Below are positions 55,163-63,894 of a stretch of DNA of 64,000 bases, piece after piece. The notes beneath the pieces are model-generated. The model made no database searches and was not told the DNA's origin. It was given only the letters and a program-made list of their open reading frames with translations. Origin of the DNA: Seongchinamella sediminis. GTDB taxonomy: Bacteria > Pseudomonadota > Gammaproteobacteria > Pseudomonadales > Halieaceae. Location: contig NZ_QRAN01000010.1 of assembly GCF_003457605.1 (NCBI RefSeq), positions 96,061-160,060 of the forward strand, read 5' to 3'. Each line of letters begins with the position of its first letter. Position 1 is the stretch's first letter. The position numbers and the translations under genes were made by a program.

Positions 55163-56014
55163 TCAAGCCGCTTGCGGGGCTTCCTGGCTGGTTTCGGCCT
55201 GCCATTCAAACACATTAAGCTCGATAAATATAAACGCGAACAGCCACAGGGCGGCGTCCCAGAAATCGAGGAAGTCGCCGGCAACGCCCCAGTAGCCGGC
55301 ACAGCCAAACAGGGTGCCGTACAGGGCGTACTTGCAGACCAGGGTAAAGCGCATGATCCGGTCGGAGAGGTTACCGCGCAACTGCAGGCGCACCTCCACT
55401 TCCAGCACAATGACCACCAGCAGCCAGGTGGCGGAGTTGATGACATCGGTCCAGGCCAGCCAGCGCACCTCCCGCAATAACTCCCCCTGGGCGACAATAT
55501 CGAAGCCCTCCAGACGGTACACCGGCTGGGTCAGTGCGACGCAATTGGCGGCGGATAGCGGTTCGTATTCATCCAGGTCGAGCAACAGGGCCAAGCCCTG
55601 GTCAAGGCTGTTACAGGCGTCGAAACCCGCCAGCGGGGTCACCTGGTAGAGCGTCACCAGTTCGGCGTAGTAGCCGGTAAAGGCGTAAAACACCGCCGCG
55701 TAACACAGCAGTCGCAGACCGTGGAGCAACCACTTCACCGGGCCGCGAATACGCGCGTCGTCCAGTATCGAAGTCTCGAGCTCAAACAACAGCAGCAGGA
55801 CGACCCATGCCGTGGTGTCGATGGTGGCAGAGAAAACCTGGATGATCTGGCCCAGCTCGAAGCCGTGGACAAAGGTGTGCTCCAGCGCCCCCAACTCCTC
55901 CTGCAGGAACAGGTAAACGTTGAAGCTCAGCAGCGCGTAGACCAGGTACTTGACCCAGGTGAACGGGCTGTAGCGTGTGCTGCTGGTGCCCAGCAGGCCG
56001 TCAGTGTCCTTCAT
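55163..56014 (-). CDS. Polytopic membrane protein of unknown function
   Basis: A 283-residue membrane protein with about six hydrophobic segments, including YLVYALLSFNVYLFLQEELG, IDTTAWVVLLLLFELETSIL, LLHGLRLLCYAAVFYAFTGY and VINSATWLLVVIVLEVEVRL. No recognised family. It lies between the glutamine-synthetase-like gene and mtnA on one strand with spacings of 19 and eight bases, so the three may form one transcript. Confidence 0.65.
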   Translation of the reverse strand: MKDTDGLLGTSSTRYSPFTWVKYLVYALLSFNVYLFLQEELGALEHTFVHGFELGQIIQVFSATIDTTAWVVLLLLFELETSILDDARIRGPVKWLLHGLRLLCYAAVFYAFTGYYAELVTLYQVTPLAGFDACNSLDQGLALLLDLDEYEPLSAANCVALTQPVYRLEGFDIVAQGELLREVRWLAWTDVINSATWLLVVIVLEVEVRLQLRGNLSDRIMRFTLVCKYALYGTLFGCAGYWGVAGDFLDFWDAALWLFAFIFIELNVFEWQAETSQEAPQAA

Positions 56015-56033
56015 CCCGCCGTCGTCGCTCCCC

Positions 56034-57383
56034 TCAGACCTGCAGCAGCAGGTGCTCCCGCTCCCAGGACGAAATCACCCGGTTGAACTCCTCGAACTCG
56101 TCGCGCTTGACCGCGGCGTAGGCCTTGAGGAACAGCTCGCCGAATACCTCCCGCACCTCCGGCGAATTGCCCAGGTTGCGCAGCCCCTCCTCCAGGGTGC
56201 GCGCCACTTCCACCTCGTCCTCGTTGGCGGTGCCCTGGTGGGGCTCGCTGGGGGTGAGCTTGTTCTTCATCCCCAGGTAGCCGCTGGCCAGACTGGCGGC
56301 GATCGCCAGGTAGGGGTTGACGTCTGCCCCCGGGAAACGGTTTTCCACCCGGGTGGCCTCGGGGCCGCTCTCCGGCACCCGGAACGCCGTGGTGCGATTG
56401 CCGATCCCCCAGTTGAGGTTGATGGGGGCGGAGATGTCCGGGGCCAGGCGGCGATAGGAATTGACATTGGGGGCGTAAAAGCCGATCAACTCCGGGGTGT
56501 AGTGCTGCAGCCCGGCGATGTAGCTGAGAAACGCCTCCGAGTGCTCGCCCTTGTCGGTGGTGAATATATTGGCGCCGTTATCGGTGCGCACCACACTCTG
56601 GTGAATATGCAGGGCACTGCCGCATTGGTCCTGCATCGGCTTGGCCATGAAGGTGGCGTAGACGCCGTGCTTGTGGGCGGTCTCGCGCACGGTGCGCTTG
56701 AAGGTGAACACCTGGTCCGCCAGGTCCATGGCATCGCCGTGGAGGAAGTTGATCTCCATCTGGGCGGCGCCGTTCTCGTGGATCAGGGTGTCGACCCTGA
56801 GCTGCTGGGCCTCGGCGTAGTCGTACATGTCCTCGACGAAGTCCTCGAACTCCGCCACCGCGTCGATGCTGTAGGACAGGCGCGAGGTCTCCTTGCGCCC
56901 GGAGCGGCCCGAGGGCGGGGTGAGCACGTAATCCGGGTCGATATTCCTGGCCACCAGGAAGAATTCCACCTCCGGCGCAATCACCGGCTTGAGGCCTTCC
57001 GCGGCGTAGAGGTCCAGCACCTGGCGCAACACGTTGCGGGTAGAGAGTGGATGGGGCCTGCCGTCCATGGTGTAGCAGTCGTGGATGATCTGGGCGGTGG
57101 GCTCCCGGGCCCAGGGCACAACGCGCATGGTGGCGGCGTCGGGTACCAGAATCATGTCGGCGTCGGTGGGCTCTACCAGCTCCCAGTGCTCGTCGCAGTA
57201 CTCGCCGGTGACGCTCTGCACCATGATGCTTTCCGGCAGCCGCGGCTCACCCATATCGAGGAACTGGTTGGCGGGGATAAACTTGCCCCGGGCGTTGCCG
57301 GTCATGTCCGGCACCAGGCATTCCACTTCGGAAATCTGGTGCTGTTTCAGCCAGTCCTTGATGACCTGCGTGTCGCTACTCAT
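56034..57383 (-). CDS. puuA: Glutamine synthetase family protein, gamma-glutamylputrescine synthetase-like (PuuA)
   Basis: A 449-residue glutamine synthetase-fold ligase. VECLVPDMTGNARGKFIPA starts the N-terminal barrel part; QCGSALHIHQSV and PESGPEATRVENRFPGADVN are the metal and ATP/glutamate site segments. The typical adenylylation Tyr loop is not seen. It is divergent from a PuuB-like oxidase with 124 bases between the starts, the usual pairing for putrescine or polyamine breakdown through gamma-glutamylated intermediates. Other amine substrates are possible. Confidence 0.82.
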   Translation of the reverse strand: MSSDTQVIKDWLKQHQISEVECLVPDMTGNARGKFIPANQFLDMGEPRLPESIMVQSVTGEYCDEHWELVEPTDADMILVPDAATMRVVPWAREPTAQIIHDCYTMDGRPHPLSTRNVLRQVLDLYAAEGLKPVIAPEVEFFLVARNIDPDYVLTPPSGRSGRKETSRLSYSIDAVAEFEDFVEDMYDYAEAQQLRVDTLIHENGAAQMEINFLHGDAMDLADQVFTFKRTVRETAHKHGVYATFMAKPMQDQCGSALHIHQSVVRTDNGANIFTTDKGEHSEAFLSYIAGLQHYTPELIGFYAPNVNSYRRLAPDISAPINLNWGIGNRTTAFRVPESGPEATRVENRFPGADVNPYLAIAASLASGYLGMKNKLTPSEPHQGTANEDEVEVARTLEEGLRNLGNSPEVREVFGELFLKAYAAVKRDEFEEFNRVISSWEREHLLLQV

Positions 57384-57507
57384 ACAAAATCCATGTGAGC
57401 CAAAATTCGAGTATCGCGGCGAAGCCGGCCTCGTTCAAGCGCTTTGCACGGGGGCTACCCCTAATGTGTTATGAGCGGGTCGCCCCCCGACACGGTATAT
57501 TGCGCCC

Positions 57508-58791
57508 ATGCAAAATACAGCTCATGTCGAATCCTGGTACGCCGCCTCCGCCAACCAGCAGCTGGATTTCCCGGCCCTGCAGGGCGAGGCCTCGGCGGAC
57601 GTCTGCATCATCGGTGGCGGTTACACCGGCCTGTCCACCGCCATTTTCCTGCGCAAGGCGGGCTACAGCGTGATCCTGCTGGAAGCCAACAAGCTGGGCT
57701 GGGGCGCCTCGGGGCGCAATGGCGGCCATGTGGGCACCGGCCAGCGGGCCGACCAGGAGACCCTGGAAAAGTTAGTGGGCCTGGAGCACGCCAGAGCCCT
57801 GTGGGACCTGGGCCTGGAAGCGGTGGATACCGTCTGCGAACTGATCGATGAGCACCAGATCGACTGCGAACTGAAAACCGGCAACCTGCACGTGGCCTCC
57901 AAGGCGAAGGAGCAGTCCGGGCTGCAGGCGGAGGCGGAACACCTGCAGCAGGTATACGGCTACGAGCAGGTGCGCTACGTGGCCCCCGACGAACTGGCAC
58001 AGATGACCTCCGGCCAGGGCTTTCACGGCGGGATTCTCGACAGCGGCGCCCGCCACCTGCATCCCCTGAATTACGCCCTGGGCCTGGCAAAAGCCGCCGC
58101 CGACCTGGGCGCGCAGCTGCACGAGGGCAGCCGGGTGCTGTCCTACCGCGATGGCCAGCAGGTGGAGGTAACAACCGACCGCGGGCTGGTGAAAGCCAGT
58201 TACCTGGTACTGGGCTGCAACGGCTATCTGGAAAAGCTGGAGCCGCGCACCGCCGGGCGCATCATGCCGATCAACAACTACATGCTGGCCACCGAGCCCC
58301 TGGCGGAGGAGCTGGCCCGCCGGCTGATCCGCGACGACACCTCGATGTCGGACAGCCTGTTCGTGATCGATTACTGGAAGCTGTCCGCCGACAACCGCCT
58401 GCTGTTCGGCGGCGGCGAGTCTTACAGCCGCCGCTTTCCCGCCGACATCGGCAGCTTCGTGCGCAAGTACATGCTGCGCATCTACCCCGAGCTGGCCAAT
58501 ACCCGCATCGACTACGGCTGGGGCGGCACCCTGGCCATCACCCTCAACCGCATGCCCGACTTCGGCCGGCTGTCGTCCAGCGTGTTCTACGCCCACGGCT
58601 ACTCCGGCCACGGTGTGCCCACGGCCACCCTGGCAGGCAAGCTGCTGGCGGAGGTGATCGCCGGCAGCGCCGAGCGCTTCGACATCATGGCCAGCGTGCC
58701 CTCGAAAACCTTTCCCGGCGGCACCCTGCTGCGCTGGCCCGGCCTGGTGGCGGGCATGCTGTTCTACAGCCTGCGGGACCGGCTGGGCTAA
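57508..58791 (+). CDS. puuB: FAD-dependent oxidoreductase, gamma-glutamylputrescine oxidase-like (PuuB)
   Basis: A 427-residue DAO-family flavoprotein. The Rossmann dinucleotide motif CIIGGGYTGLSTAIFLRKAG is at about 32-51, and GWGASGRNGGHVGTG is the flavin-binding loop typical of PuuB. FGGGESYSRRFP and GHGVPTATLAGKLLAE are at the C-terminal flavin contact. It oxidises the amine of gamma-glutamylputrescine, releasing H2O2. It is divergent from puuA. Confidence 0.87.
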   Translation: MQNTAHVESWYAASANQQLDFPALQGEASADVCIIGGGYTGLSTAIFLRKAGYSVILLEANKLGWGASGRNGGHVGTGQRADQETLEKLVGLEHARALWDLGLEAVDTVCELIDEHQIDCELKTGNLHVASKAKEQSGLQAEAEHLQQVYGYEQVRYVAPDELAQMTSGQGFHGGILDSGARHLHPLNYALGLAKAAADLGAQLHEGSRVLSYRDGQQVEVTTDRGLVKASYLVLGCNGYLEKLEPRTAGRIMPINNYMLATEPLAEELARRLIRDDTSMSDSLFVIDYWKLSADNRLLFGGGESYSRRFPADIGSFVRKYMLRIYPELANTRIDYGWGGTLAITLNRMPDFGRLSSSVFYAHGYSGHGVPTATLAGKLLAEVIAGSAERFDIMASVPSKTFPGGTLLRWPGLVAGMLFYSLRDRLG

Positions 58792-58842
58792 ACCTGCGCA
58801 GCTGGTAGAATAGCGGCCCCCGACAACCCGGACACTACCGCC

Positions 58843-59856
58843 GTGATACCCCTGGCCGACATCCAGCACGCCAACGACTGGCAGGCGCAGTTGCGCAACG
58901 CCGTGAGCTCCGGCGAGGAGCTGCTGGCGCTACTGCGCCTGGACTCGCAGCAGGCCGGCCTGTGTGCCGCCGCCAGCGCCGACTTCGCGCTCAAGGTGCC
59001 GCGCAGCTTTGTCGCCCGCATGCGGCCGCAGGATGCGAACGACCCCCTGCTGCGCCAGGTACTCAGCCACCAGCTGGAAATGCAGCCGACTCCCGGCTAC
59101 AGCGACGACCCGGTGGGCGAGACCGGCGACGCCATCACCCACCCCGGCATCATCCAGAAGTACCACGGCCGCGCCCTGCTGGTGCTGGCCGGCGCCTGCG
59201 CCATCAACTGCCGCTACTGTTTCCGCCGCCACTTTCCCTACAGCGACAACCGCAACAGCCGCCAGCAGTGGCGCGAGGCACTGCAACATATCGCCGCCGA
59301 TCCCAGCATCAGCGAGGTCATCCTCAGTGGCGGCGACCCCTTGCTGGTGGCCGACCGGGAACTGGCGGCACTGACCAAAGCGCTGGCCGCCATCCCCCAC
59401 CTCCGGCGCCTGCGGGTACACAGCCGCATGCCGGTGGTGCTGCCGGCCCGCATTACCGACGGCCTGCTGGCGGCACTGACCGGCACCCGGCTGCAGCCGG
59501 TGATGGTGGTGCACAGCAACCACGGCAACGAGATCAATGATGAAGTAGAAGCCGCCACTGCCAAACTGGGGGATGCCAGAATTCCCATTCTCAACCAGGC
59601 CGTACTACTGGCGGGTGTTAACGACAGCGCCGACACTCTGGCAGAGCTCAGCGAAAAACTGTTCGCGGCGGGCGTACTGCCTTATTACCTGCACCTGCTG
59701 GACAAGGTGCGGGGAGCTGCCCATTTCGACGTGCCCGAGCAACGCGGGCTGCAACTGATTGGCGAACTGGAAAACCGTCTGCCGGGGTACCTGGTGCCCA
59801 CCCTGGTGCGGGAAGAAGCCGGGAAACCGGCGAAGGTGAGGGTCAGGGGCGCGTAA
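58843..59856 (+). CDS. epmB: EF-P beta-lysylation protein EpmB (lysine 2,3-aminomutase-like)
   Basis: A 337-residue radical-SAM enzyme converting lysine to beta-lysine for EF-P modification. CAINCRYCFRRHFPYSDN is the CxxxCxxC cluster motif. VILSGGDPLLVADREL and HSNHGNEINDE follow, and the C-terminal LHLLDKVRGAAHFDVP is where the PLP lysine is found. The start is GTG. efp and epmA are not in the window. It follows puuB by 51 bases. Confidence 0.92.
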   Translation: MIPLADIQHANDWQAQLRNAVSSGEELLALLRLDSQQAGLCAAASADFALKVPRSFVARMRPQDANDPLLRQVLSHQLEMQPTPGYSDDPVGETGDAITHPGIIQKYHGRALLVLAGACAINCRYCFRRHFPYSDNRNSRQQWREALQHIAADPSISEVILSGGDPLLVADRELAALTKALAAIPHLRRLRVHSRMPVVLPARITDGLLAALTGTRLQPVMVVHSNHGNEINDEVEAATAKLGDARIPILNQAVLLAGVNDSADTLAELSEKLFAAGVLPYYLHLLDKVRGAAHFDVPEQRGLQLIGELENRLPGYLVPTLVREEAGKPAKVRVRGA

Positions 59857-59982
59857 AGCAGCGCTCAAAGCCAACACCGGCGCCCGCTGTGGGAAATTCA
59901 AGGGCGAACGCCGGTATTTATTACACCGATTTTGCGGAACAAGTGATAGCCCGCACACGTCAATCATCCAGGAGCCACTTAC

Positions 59983-60033
59983 ATGCGCTCCGATCTTCCC
60001 AGCAAAAGTCAGTCACTTACGGTAAGGAGGTAA
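59983..60033 (+). CDS. Leader peptide ORF, 16 residues, upstream of DUF4382 gene
   Basis: ATG 59983 has CAGGAG eight bases upstream. The frame MRSDLPSKSQSLTVRR ends at TAA 60031, two bases before ATG 60036. Its last codons (GTA AGG AGG TAA) form the strong AAGGAGG ribosome site of the next gene. Translation of the leader could thus expose or block that site. No biosynthetic run of one amino acid is present. Confidence 0.4.
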   Translation: MRSDLPSKSQSLTVRR

Positions 60034-60035
60034 GC

Positions 60036-61037
60036 ATGCCGCATTGTAATCGAAACTTTATCTGGGCCGCGCTGTGCGCAGCGGGTTTGTCCGCCTGTGG
60101 GGGCGGCGGCTCTTCCGGAGGCGGCAGTGAGCCGGACACCGGAACAATGAGCATCGGCGTCACCGATGCCGCGGTGGACAATGCCGACCGCATACTGGTG
60201 CAATTCACAGGCGTAGGTGTGAACCCGGGCACCGGGGCGGCGATTGATTTCCCCCTGGACGGTGACAGCCAGACCTGCCAGGACCTGCTGGATGGCATTC
60301 CCCCCAGCGCAACCGCGGCGGGCGAACCGACAGTGCGCTGCGTAGAGCTGCTTGAACTGCAGGGCACCGACAGCGTCAGCCTGCTGCAGGGTGTGGAATT
60401 GCAGGCGGGTGAATACACGGCGCTGCGGCTGCAGGTTGACGCCGAGCGCGGAGAGATGGATTCGATCATCGTGCTGGACGACGGCACCCAGGAGTCGTTG
60501 TTTATTCCCAGTGGCAGCCAGTCCGGCCTGAAGTTGAACAGTAGCTTCACCATTCTGGCGGGGGGTACGCACAACTTCGTGGTCGATTTTGACCTGCGTA
60601 AATCCGTGAACGACCCGCAGGGCTTCCCGGACTATCGCCTCCGCCCCTCCCTGCGCCTTGTCGACCTGGCCGAAAGTGGCAATATCACCGGCAGTGTACA
60701 GGCAGACCTGTTGACGGCTGAGGGTTGCACCGGTGACGTCAACACCGGCGGCGGATTCGCGGTTTACGCCTATGTCGGCGGTCTCGGGACCGAAGTAGGC
60801 GAGGAGGGTTCCGACCTTGCACCACTGACCAGCGCGGCCGTGGTCTTCGACGATGCCAGTGGCCAGTGGCGCTACACCATCGGTTATCTGCCGCCCGGCG
60901 AATACACCGTGGGCTTCACCTGCCAGGCGGCCGATGATTCCCCGGAAGTGCCGGATGACGGCATCGATATTTCGCTGAGCAGCGACAACCCTGTATCCGT
61001 TGTAGCCGACCAGGACAGCGAGGCAAACTTCCCGTAA
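60036..61037 (+). CDS. DUF4382 lipoprotein
   Basis: A 333-residue exported lipoprotein: IWAALCAAGLSACGGGGSSG, lipobox LSAC, then a Gly/Ser linker. The domain start GTMSIGVTDAAVDNADRILV is the DUF4382 hallmark (beta-rich, often in calcium or metal-binding exported proteins; function unknown). The C-terminal third has an added beta-domain (SGQWRYTIGYLPPGEYTVGF, like a carboxypeptidase-regulatory fold). AAGGAGG precedes ATG 60036. It is the last core-like gene before the AT-rich region. Confidence 0.82.
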   Translation: MPHCNRNFIWAALCAAGLSACGGGGSSGGGSEPDTGTMSIGVTDAAVDNADRILVQFTGVGVNPGTGAAIDFPLDGDSQTCQDLLDGIPPSATAAGEPTVRCVELLELQGTDSVSLLQGVELQAGEYTALRLQVDAERGEMDSIIVLDDGTQESLFIPSGSQSGLKLNSSFTILAGGTHNFVVDFDLRKSVNDPQGFPDYRLRPSLRLVDLAESGNITGSVQADLLTAEGCTGDVNTGGGFAVYAYVGGLGTEVGEEGSDLAPLTSAAVVFDDASGQWRYTIGYLPPGEYTVGFTCQAADDSPEVPDDGIDISLSSDNPVSVVADQDSEANFP

Positions 61038-61046
61038 ACACGATCG

Positions 61047-61102
61047 CGGCAGTCTATACAAACTGCCGATACTGGCGCCGGCAGGGCAAATGCCCTGTCG
61101 GC
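61047..61102. terminator. Two tandem strong hairpins at the core/island border
   Basis: CGGCAGT (61047) pairs with ACTGCCG (61062) over an eight-base loop. Next to it an 11-pair stem at 61077-61087 and 61092-61102 (one G-T pair) closes on an AAAT loop. Both lie just after the DUF4382 stop. No T-run follows, so they may be an exonuclease-blocking 3' end or REP-like rather than a classical intrinsic terminator. Confidence 0.45.
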
Positions 61103-61491
61103 AACCTGCATGGGTTGAGCCAATCCCGGGTTGATTGATAGAAAGCTAAAGGAGATGGAGCCGGTGGGAAGAAATCCCTAACCTGGGCAAGGGTAAGGAC
61201 TGGTATCAGGCGACAATGGCGCAATTCGAGTATTGGGCCGGGGAAGCCGATGAGTAGAGCCCGAAAGTGTTACCTATGCTCTCGGAATAATCTGTTACCT
61301 ATGCGACCGGAACAAACCGGAGGGGTATATGGTCGTGTGAGAGGACTCGAATAGCAAGCCTATCAACTTGTTTTATAATGATTTAGTGTAATTCGACTAT
61401 TGGTAATACCGACAAATATACCGTCATATTATTTTTTTATTAAGGTTCGAATCCGCTATAACGGATCTGACACCTGAAAACGCACCTGCAA
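61103..61491. other. Gene-free remnant region with repeats
   Basis: No intact gene. A short open frame 61150-61257 ends in a TAG and reads like the tail of a lost protein (IPNLGKGKDWYQATMAQFEY). Two copies of TGTTACCTATGC lie at 61268 and 61293, each followed by a CGGAA segment, in the style of insertion-sequence end repeats. Two copies of TAACGG(G)GTCTGACACC-like sequence lie at 61459 and 61493. AT content rises sharply from about 61,360. Confidence 0.5.
61268..61316. repeat. Direct repeat pair, IS-end-like
   Basis: TGTTACCTATGCTCTCGGAA at 61268 and TGTTACCTATGCGACCGGAA at 61293 agree at 17 of 20 positions with a period of 25. This doublet style occurs at the ends of some integrase-type insertion sequences. 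No transposase is adjacent, so it would be a solo end. Confidence 0.45.
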
Positions 61492-61509
61492 TTAACGGGG
61501 TCTGACACC
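61459..61509. repeat. Direct repeat pair around TCTGACACC
   Basis: TAACGGATCTGACACC at 61459-61474 and TAACGGGGTCTGACACC at 61493-61509, 34 bases apart. The second copy overlaps the 3' end of the small membrane protein gene. Their role is unknown. Confidence 0.45.
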
Positions 61510-61719
61510 CCGCTTGTTCTTTCTCAGAAGCGGCAGAAGAACGTACCACACTGCCAGAGCAAGAATCGCTGTAATCAGTATCTCGGATAAGTGGACGTAA
61601 AGCCAGACCAGGAATCCGATCTTGCAGGCCCAGCTTAGCATGGTCCAGATCCGGTCCATTCTGGAGCGCGGCTTGATGACACGAACGTTCTTGTTACGAC
61701 GGAATTTGAAAAAGGTCAT
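61492..61719 (-). CDS. Small island membrane protein
   Basis: A 75-residue protein: a basic N-terminus (MTFFKFRRNKNVRVIKPRSR), two hydrophobic helices (MLSWACKIGFLVWLYVHL and ILITAILALAVWYVLLPLL) and a basic tail. AGGATC precedes ATG 61719; the frame upstream to 61833 is unsupported. No family recognised; such small membrane proteins are common on plasmids and integrative elements. The 257 bases between it and ardC hold no clear gene. Confidence 0.55.
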   Translation of the reverse strand: MTFFKFRRNKNVRVIKPRSRMDRIWTMLSWACKIGFLVWLYVHLSEILITAILALAVWYVLLPLLRKNKRGVRPR

Positions 61720-61976
61720 GATTTGATCCTCATTGGTTGGTCGTCGGTAATGACTGCCTCCATCCACAGGAGGCCGTAGGGTTCTGAATCGAACAGATGC
61801 GGAACACGGAAGGCTTTTGACCTTCACTGTCACCGCTGAAGGCAGTAGCTGGCTTCCCGGTATTAACGGGTTATGAGAAATCTGCAGGCATCACAGGGCT
61901 CGTCAGGAATGACTTGCCTGTCCAGCCAGCTATTGACTGAAGTGGTTCCATTGCGGAGTGCCACGGAGACAATTGA

Positions 61977-62939
61977 TCAGATAGTGCCTGGTTGATTACT
62001 ACCGGGGTTGGGGATTGGCACATTCCGGAGAGGTTGTGCCGTAGAGTTATCCTGAAGGTCATTGAGGTAGGCCACGGCTTCAGAGGCTCTGGCCGAGGCC
62101 CAGAAGATCGCCTTTACATCGTTGCTCAGAACTTTGATCCAGTTGGCCAGGTAATCCGCATGGTCCTGCCGGGGAGCAGGACTGATATTGAGCTGTGCAC
62201 ATAGGAAGGCTGCACCCAGTTCCGCTATTAGCTCCTCCATCGCATAGGACTCGTTTCCAAAGCGCCCTGAAAGATCCCTGTTACAGCGTTTTTCGTTACC
62301 AGTCCAGTGTGTCAACTCATGTAGTAACGTGCTGTAGTAGCTCTCTGTAGGGCTACTGGTGTCCGTCCCAATGAAGCTCTCCGTATCGGGAATAGCAATG
62401 TAGTCATTCTTTGGGGAGTAATAGGCACTGGCTCCTCCAGTTCTGATATCAGCGCAGGTGGTGGATATGAAATGATCCACACCGTGCAACGGATCAACAG
62501 GATTAGTAGTGTCCGGGACTGGGGTTTCCAGTAAGTCATCCAGCCCAGTGACTTGATCAGCGTTGAATACAGAAGCCGTCCTGATGAGAACCTTGAGTCT
62601 GGGGTTGTCACCGGAAATGCTGTCAGTGCTTGAATCCACCTCTGCTTCCGGCAATGGCTTGTAGATCACAACAGGAGAAGCCTTCTGGCCCTTGCGGACC
62701 TGTGTTCCCATCGCTTGCCATTGTTTGTATGTCGCCCACCTATTAGACAAATAGCCTTTTTCCAGAGCACTGGCCCATAGAGACAGGATGTTGATGCCAT
62801 TGTAGGTACGGCGGGTAAAGGCATTGGAAGGTAAGCCTAGATCAGGAGCATTCCAGGGCAACTGGAAATCTCTGGAGTTCTCCATTGCTGAAATGATTTG
62901 ATTGGTAATCTTATCGTGTACTGTGAATTGATTAGTCAT
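61977..62939 (-). CDS. ardC: ArdC-type antirestriction protein (ssDNA-binding plus zincin)
   Basis: A 320-residue protein. The N-terminal ssDNA-binding ArdC domain has FTRRTYNGINILSLWASALE and WATYKQWQAMGTQVRKGQKA. The C-terminal metallopeptidase-like domain has HELTHWTGNEKRCNRDL with the HExxH-like motif HELTH and EELIAELGAAFLCAQL with the third metal ligand Glu. ArdC proteins protect incoming plasmid or conjugative DNA from restriction. GAGGAA lies before the ATG. Codon use is visibly less GC-rich than the core genes, which supports recent transfer. Confidence 0.88.
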   Translation of the reverse strand: MTNQFTVHDKITNQIISAMENSRDFQLPWNAPDLGLPSNAFTRRTYNGINILSLWASALEKGYLSNRWATYKQWQAMGTQVRKGQKASPVVIYKPLPEAEVDSSTDSISGDNPRLKVLIRTASVFNADQVTGLDDLLETPVPDTTNPVDPLHGVDHFISTTCADIRTGGASAYYSPKNDYIAIPDTESFIGTDTSSPTESYYSTLLHELTHWTGNEKRCNRDLSGRFGNESYAMEELIAELGAAFLCAQLNISPAPRQDHADYLANWIKVLSNDVKAIFWASARASEAVAYLNDLQDNSTAQPLRNVPIPNPGSNQPGTI

Positions 62940-62963
62940 CTTTGATTCCTCGTAAAGTAATCA

Positions 62964-62995
62964 GGCACAGGCAGGCCTCAGCCAGACGCTGTGCC
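62964..62995. repeat. Hairpin between radC-like and ardC genes
   Basis: GGCACAG (62964-62970) pairs with CTGTGCC (62989-62995) with an 18-base loop, in the 124-base gap. It could mark a transcript end or processing site between the two island genes. Confidence 0.35.
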
Positions 62996-63063
62996 GAAAA
63001 ATTGATCAGATTGAGTTGAGTACTACTTGGAGATGGAGCTAATAGGGGAGGGAGCGAACAGGC

Positions 63064-63594
63064 TTACAAGAGTCCTCTCTCAGCGAAGGAAACTGAATCC
63101 GTGCCTCCAATCACGATATGATCGAGCACACGGATATCGACTAACATCAGTGCCTCGGTTAGTCTTTGAGTGATTCGTATATCAGCAGAACTGGGCTCAG
63201 GTACACCAGATGGATGGGGGTGAGAAAAGATCACTGCGGCAGCATTGATCTGTAGGCACCGTTTGACTACTTCTCTTGGATAGACAGCGGCTCCATCAAT
63301 AGTGCCTCTGAACATTTCCTCGTAGTGCAACACTCGGTGCTGACTGTCTAAAAAAACAACACTAAAGACTTCATAATCCCGATTAGCCAGTTTAACCTGA
63401 AGATATTTCCTGACGGCATCCGGGGATGAGAGTGTCTCTGGTCTCAGGTACTTGTCTTCTAGAAGCTTTAGCATCAGATTGTATATACCATCCAATGATG
63501 CAGGCTCGGACAAGTTGTATCGACCATCTTGTGATTCAATCAAGCTAGGCTGCTTATTAGAACAATCGCTATTCAGTTTAGAATGTGTAGTCAT
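63064..63594 (-). CDS. RadC-family JAB (JAMM) domain protein
   Basis: A 176-residue protein with the RadC/MPN domain: [20 protein letters not shown], then the metal site [19 protein letters not shown] (HxH...S..D) and [19 protein letters not shown]. The N-terminal HhH part of chromosomal RadC is missing, as is usual for copies on integrative elements and prophages. AAGGAG lies nine bases upstream of the ATG. It is probably cotranscribed with ardC. Confidence 0.88.
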   Translation of the reverse strand: MTTHSKLNSDCSNKQPSLIESQDGRYNLSEPASLDGIYNLMLKLLEDKYLRPETLSSPDAVRKYLQVKLANRDYEVFSVVFLDSQHRVLHYEEMFRGTIDGAAVYPREVVKRCLQINAAAVIFSHPHPSGVPEPSSADIRITQRLTEALMLVDIRVLDHIVIGGTDSVSFAERGLL

Positions 63595-63894
63595 TGGTCA
63601 TGGCTCCTTGATCAGATGAAGGTGTGCCATGCGCGCTGTAAACAACGTGGGGGTCAATACCAAGGGGTACCCCCATCGGTCACTAGTACGCACATAGGCA
63701 CCAGGAGCCGACCCAGGTTTTGATCTCTATATCAATAGATTGGCAGGGATATTTATTGGTTATCAATACTTTCTCTTCTCTGCAAATAGTAGAGAGATCT
63801 GCATTTTCAAAATTGGTATTTTTAATAAGGCTATATATTTTTTATACAAGGCATGATTTTCACCTTAAATATAGTCAATATCACTAGCGTCCGG
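63595..63894. other. AT-rich intergenic region before radC-like gene
   Basis: No gene is seen. It holds a GGGGGT/ACCCCC inverted repeat (63649-63654 and 63669-63674), the third copy of TTGATCAGAT (63608), a TCTCT...AGAGA pairing near 63777 and a strongly AT-rich segment (63,780-63,880). It probably carries the island promoter and the outer end of the adjacent transposase element. Confidence 0.4.

Noticed and set aside
61441..61465. GGTTCGAATCC, resembling a tRNA T-arm
   Set aside because: The outer three pairs of the T-stem do not match and no acceptor stem or anticodon arm precedes it; a degraded tRNA end from integration remains possible but is unsupported.
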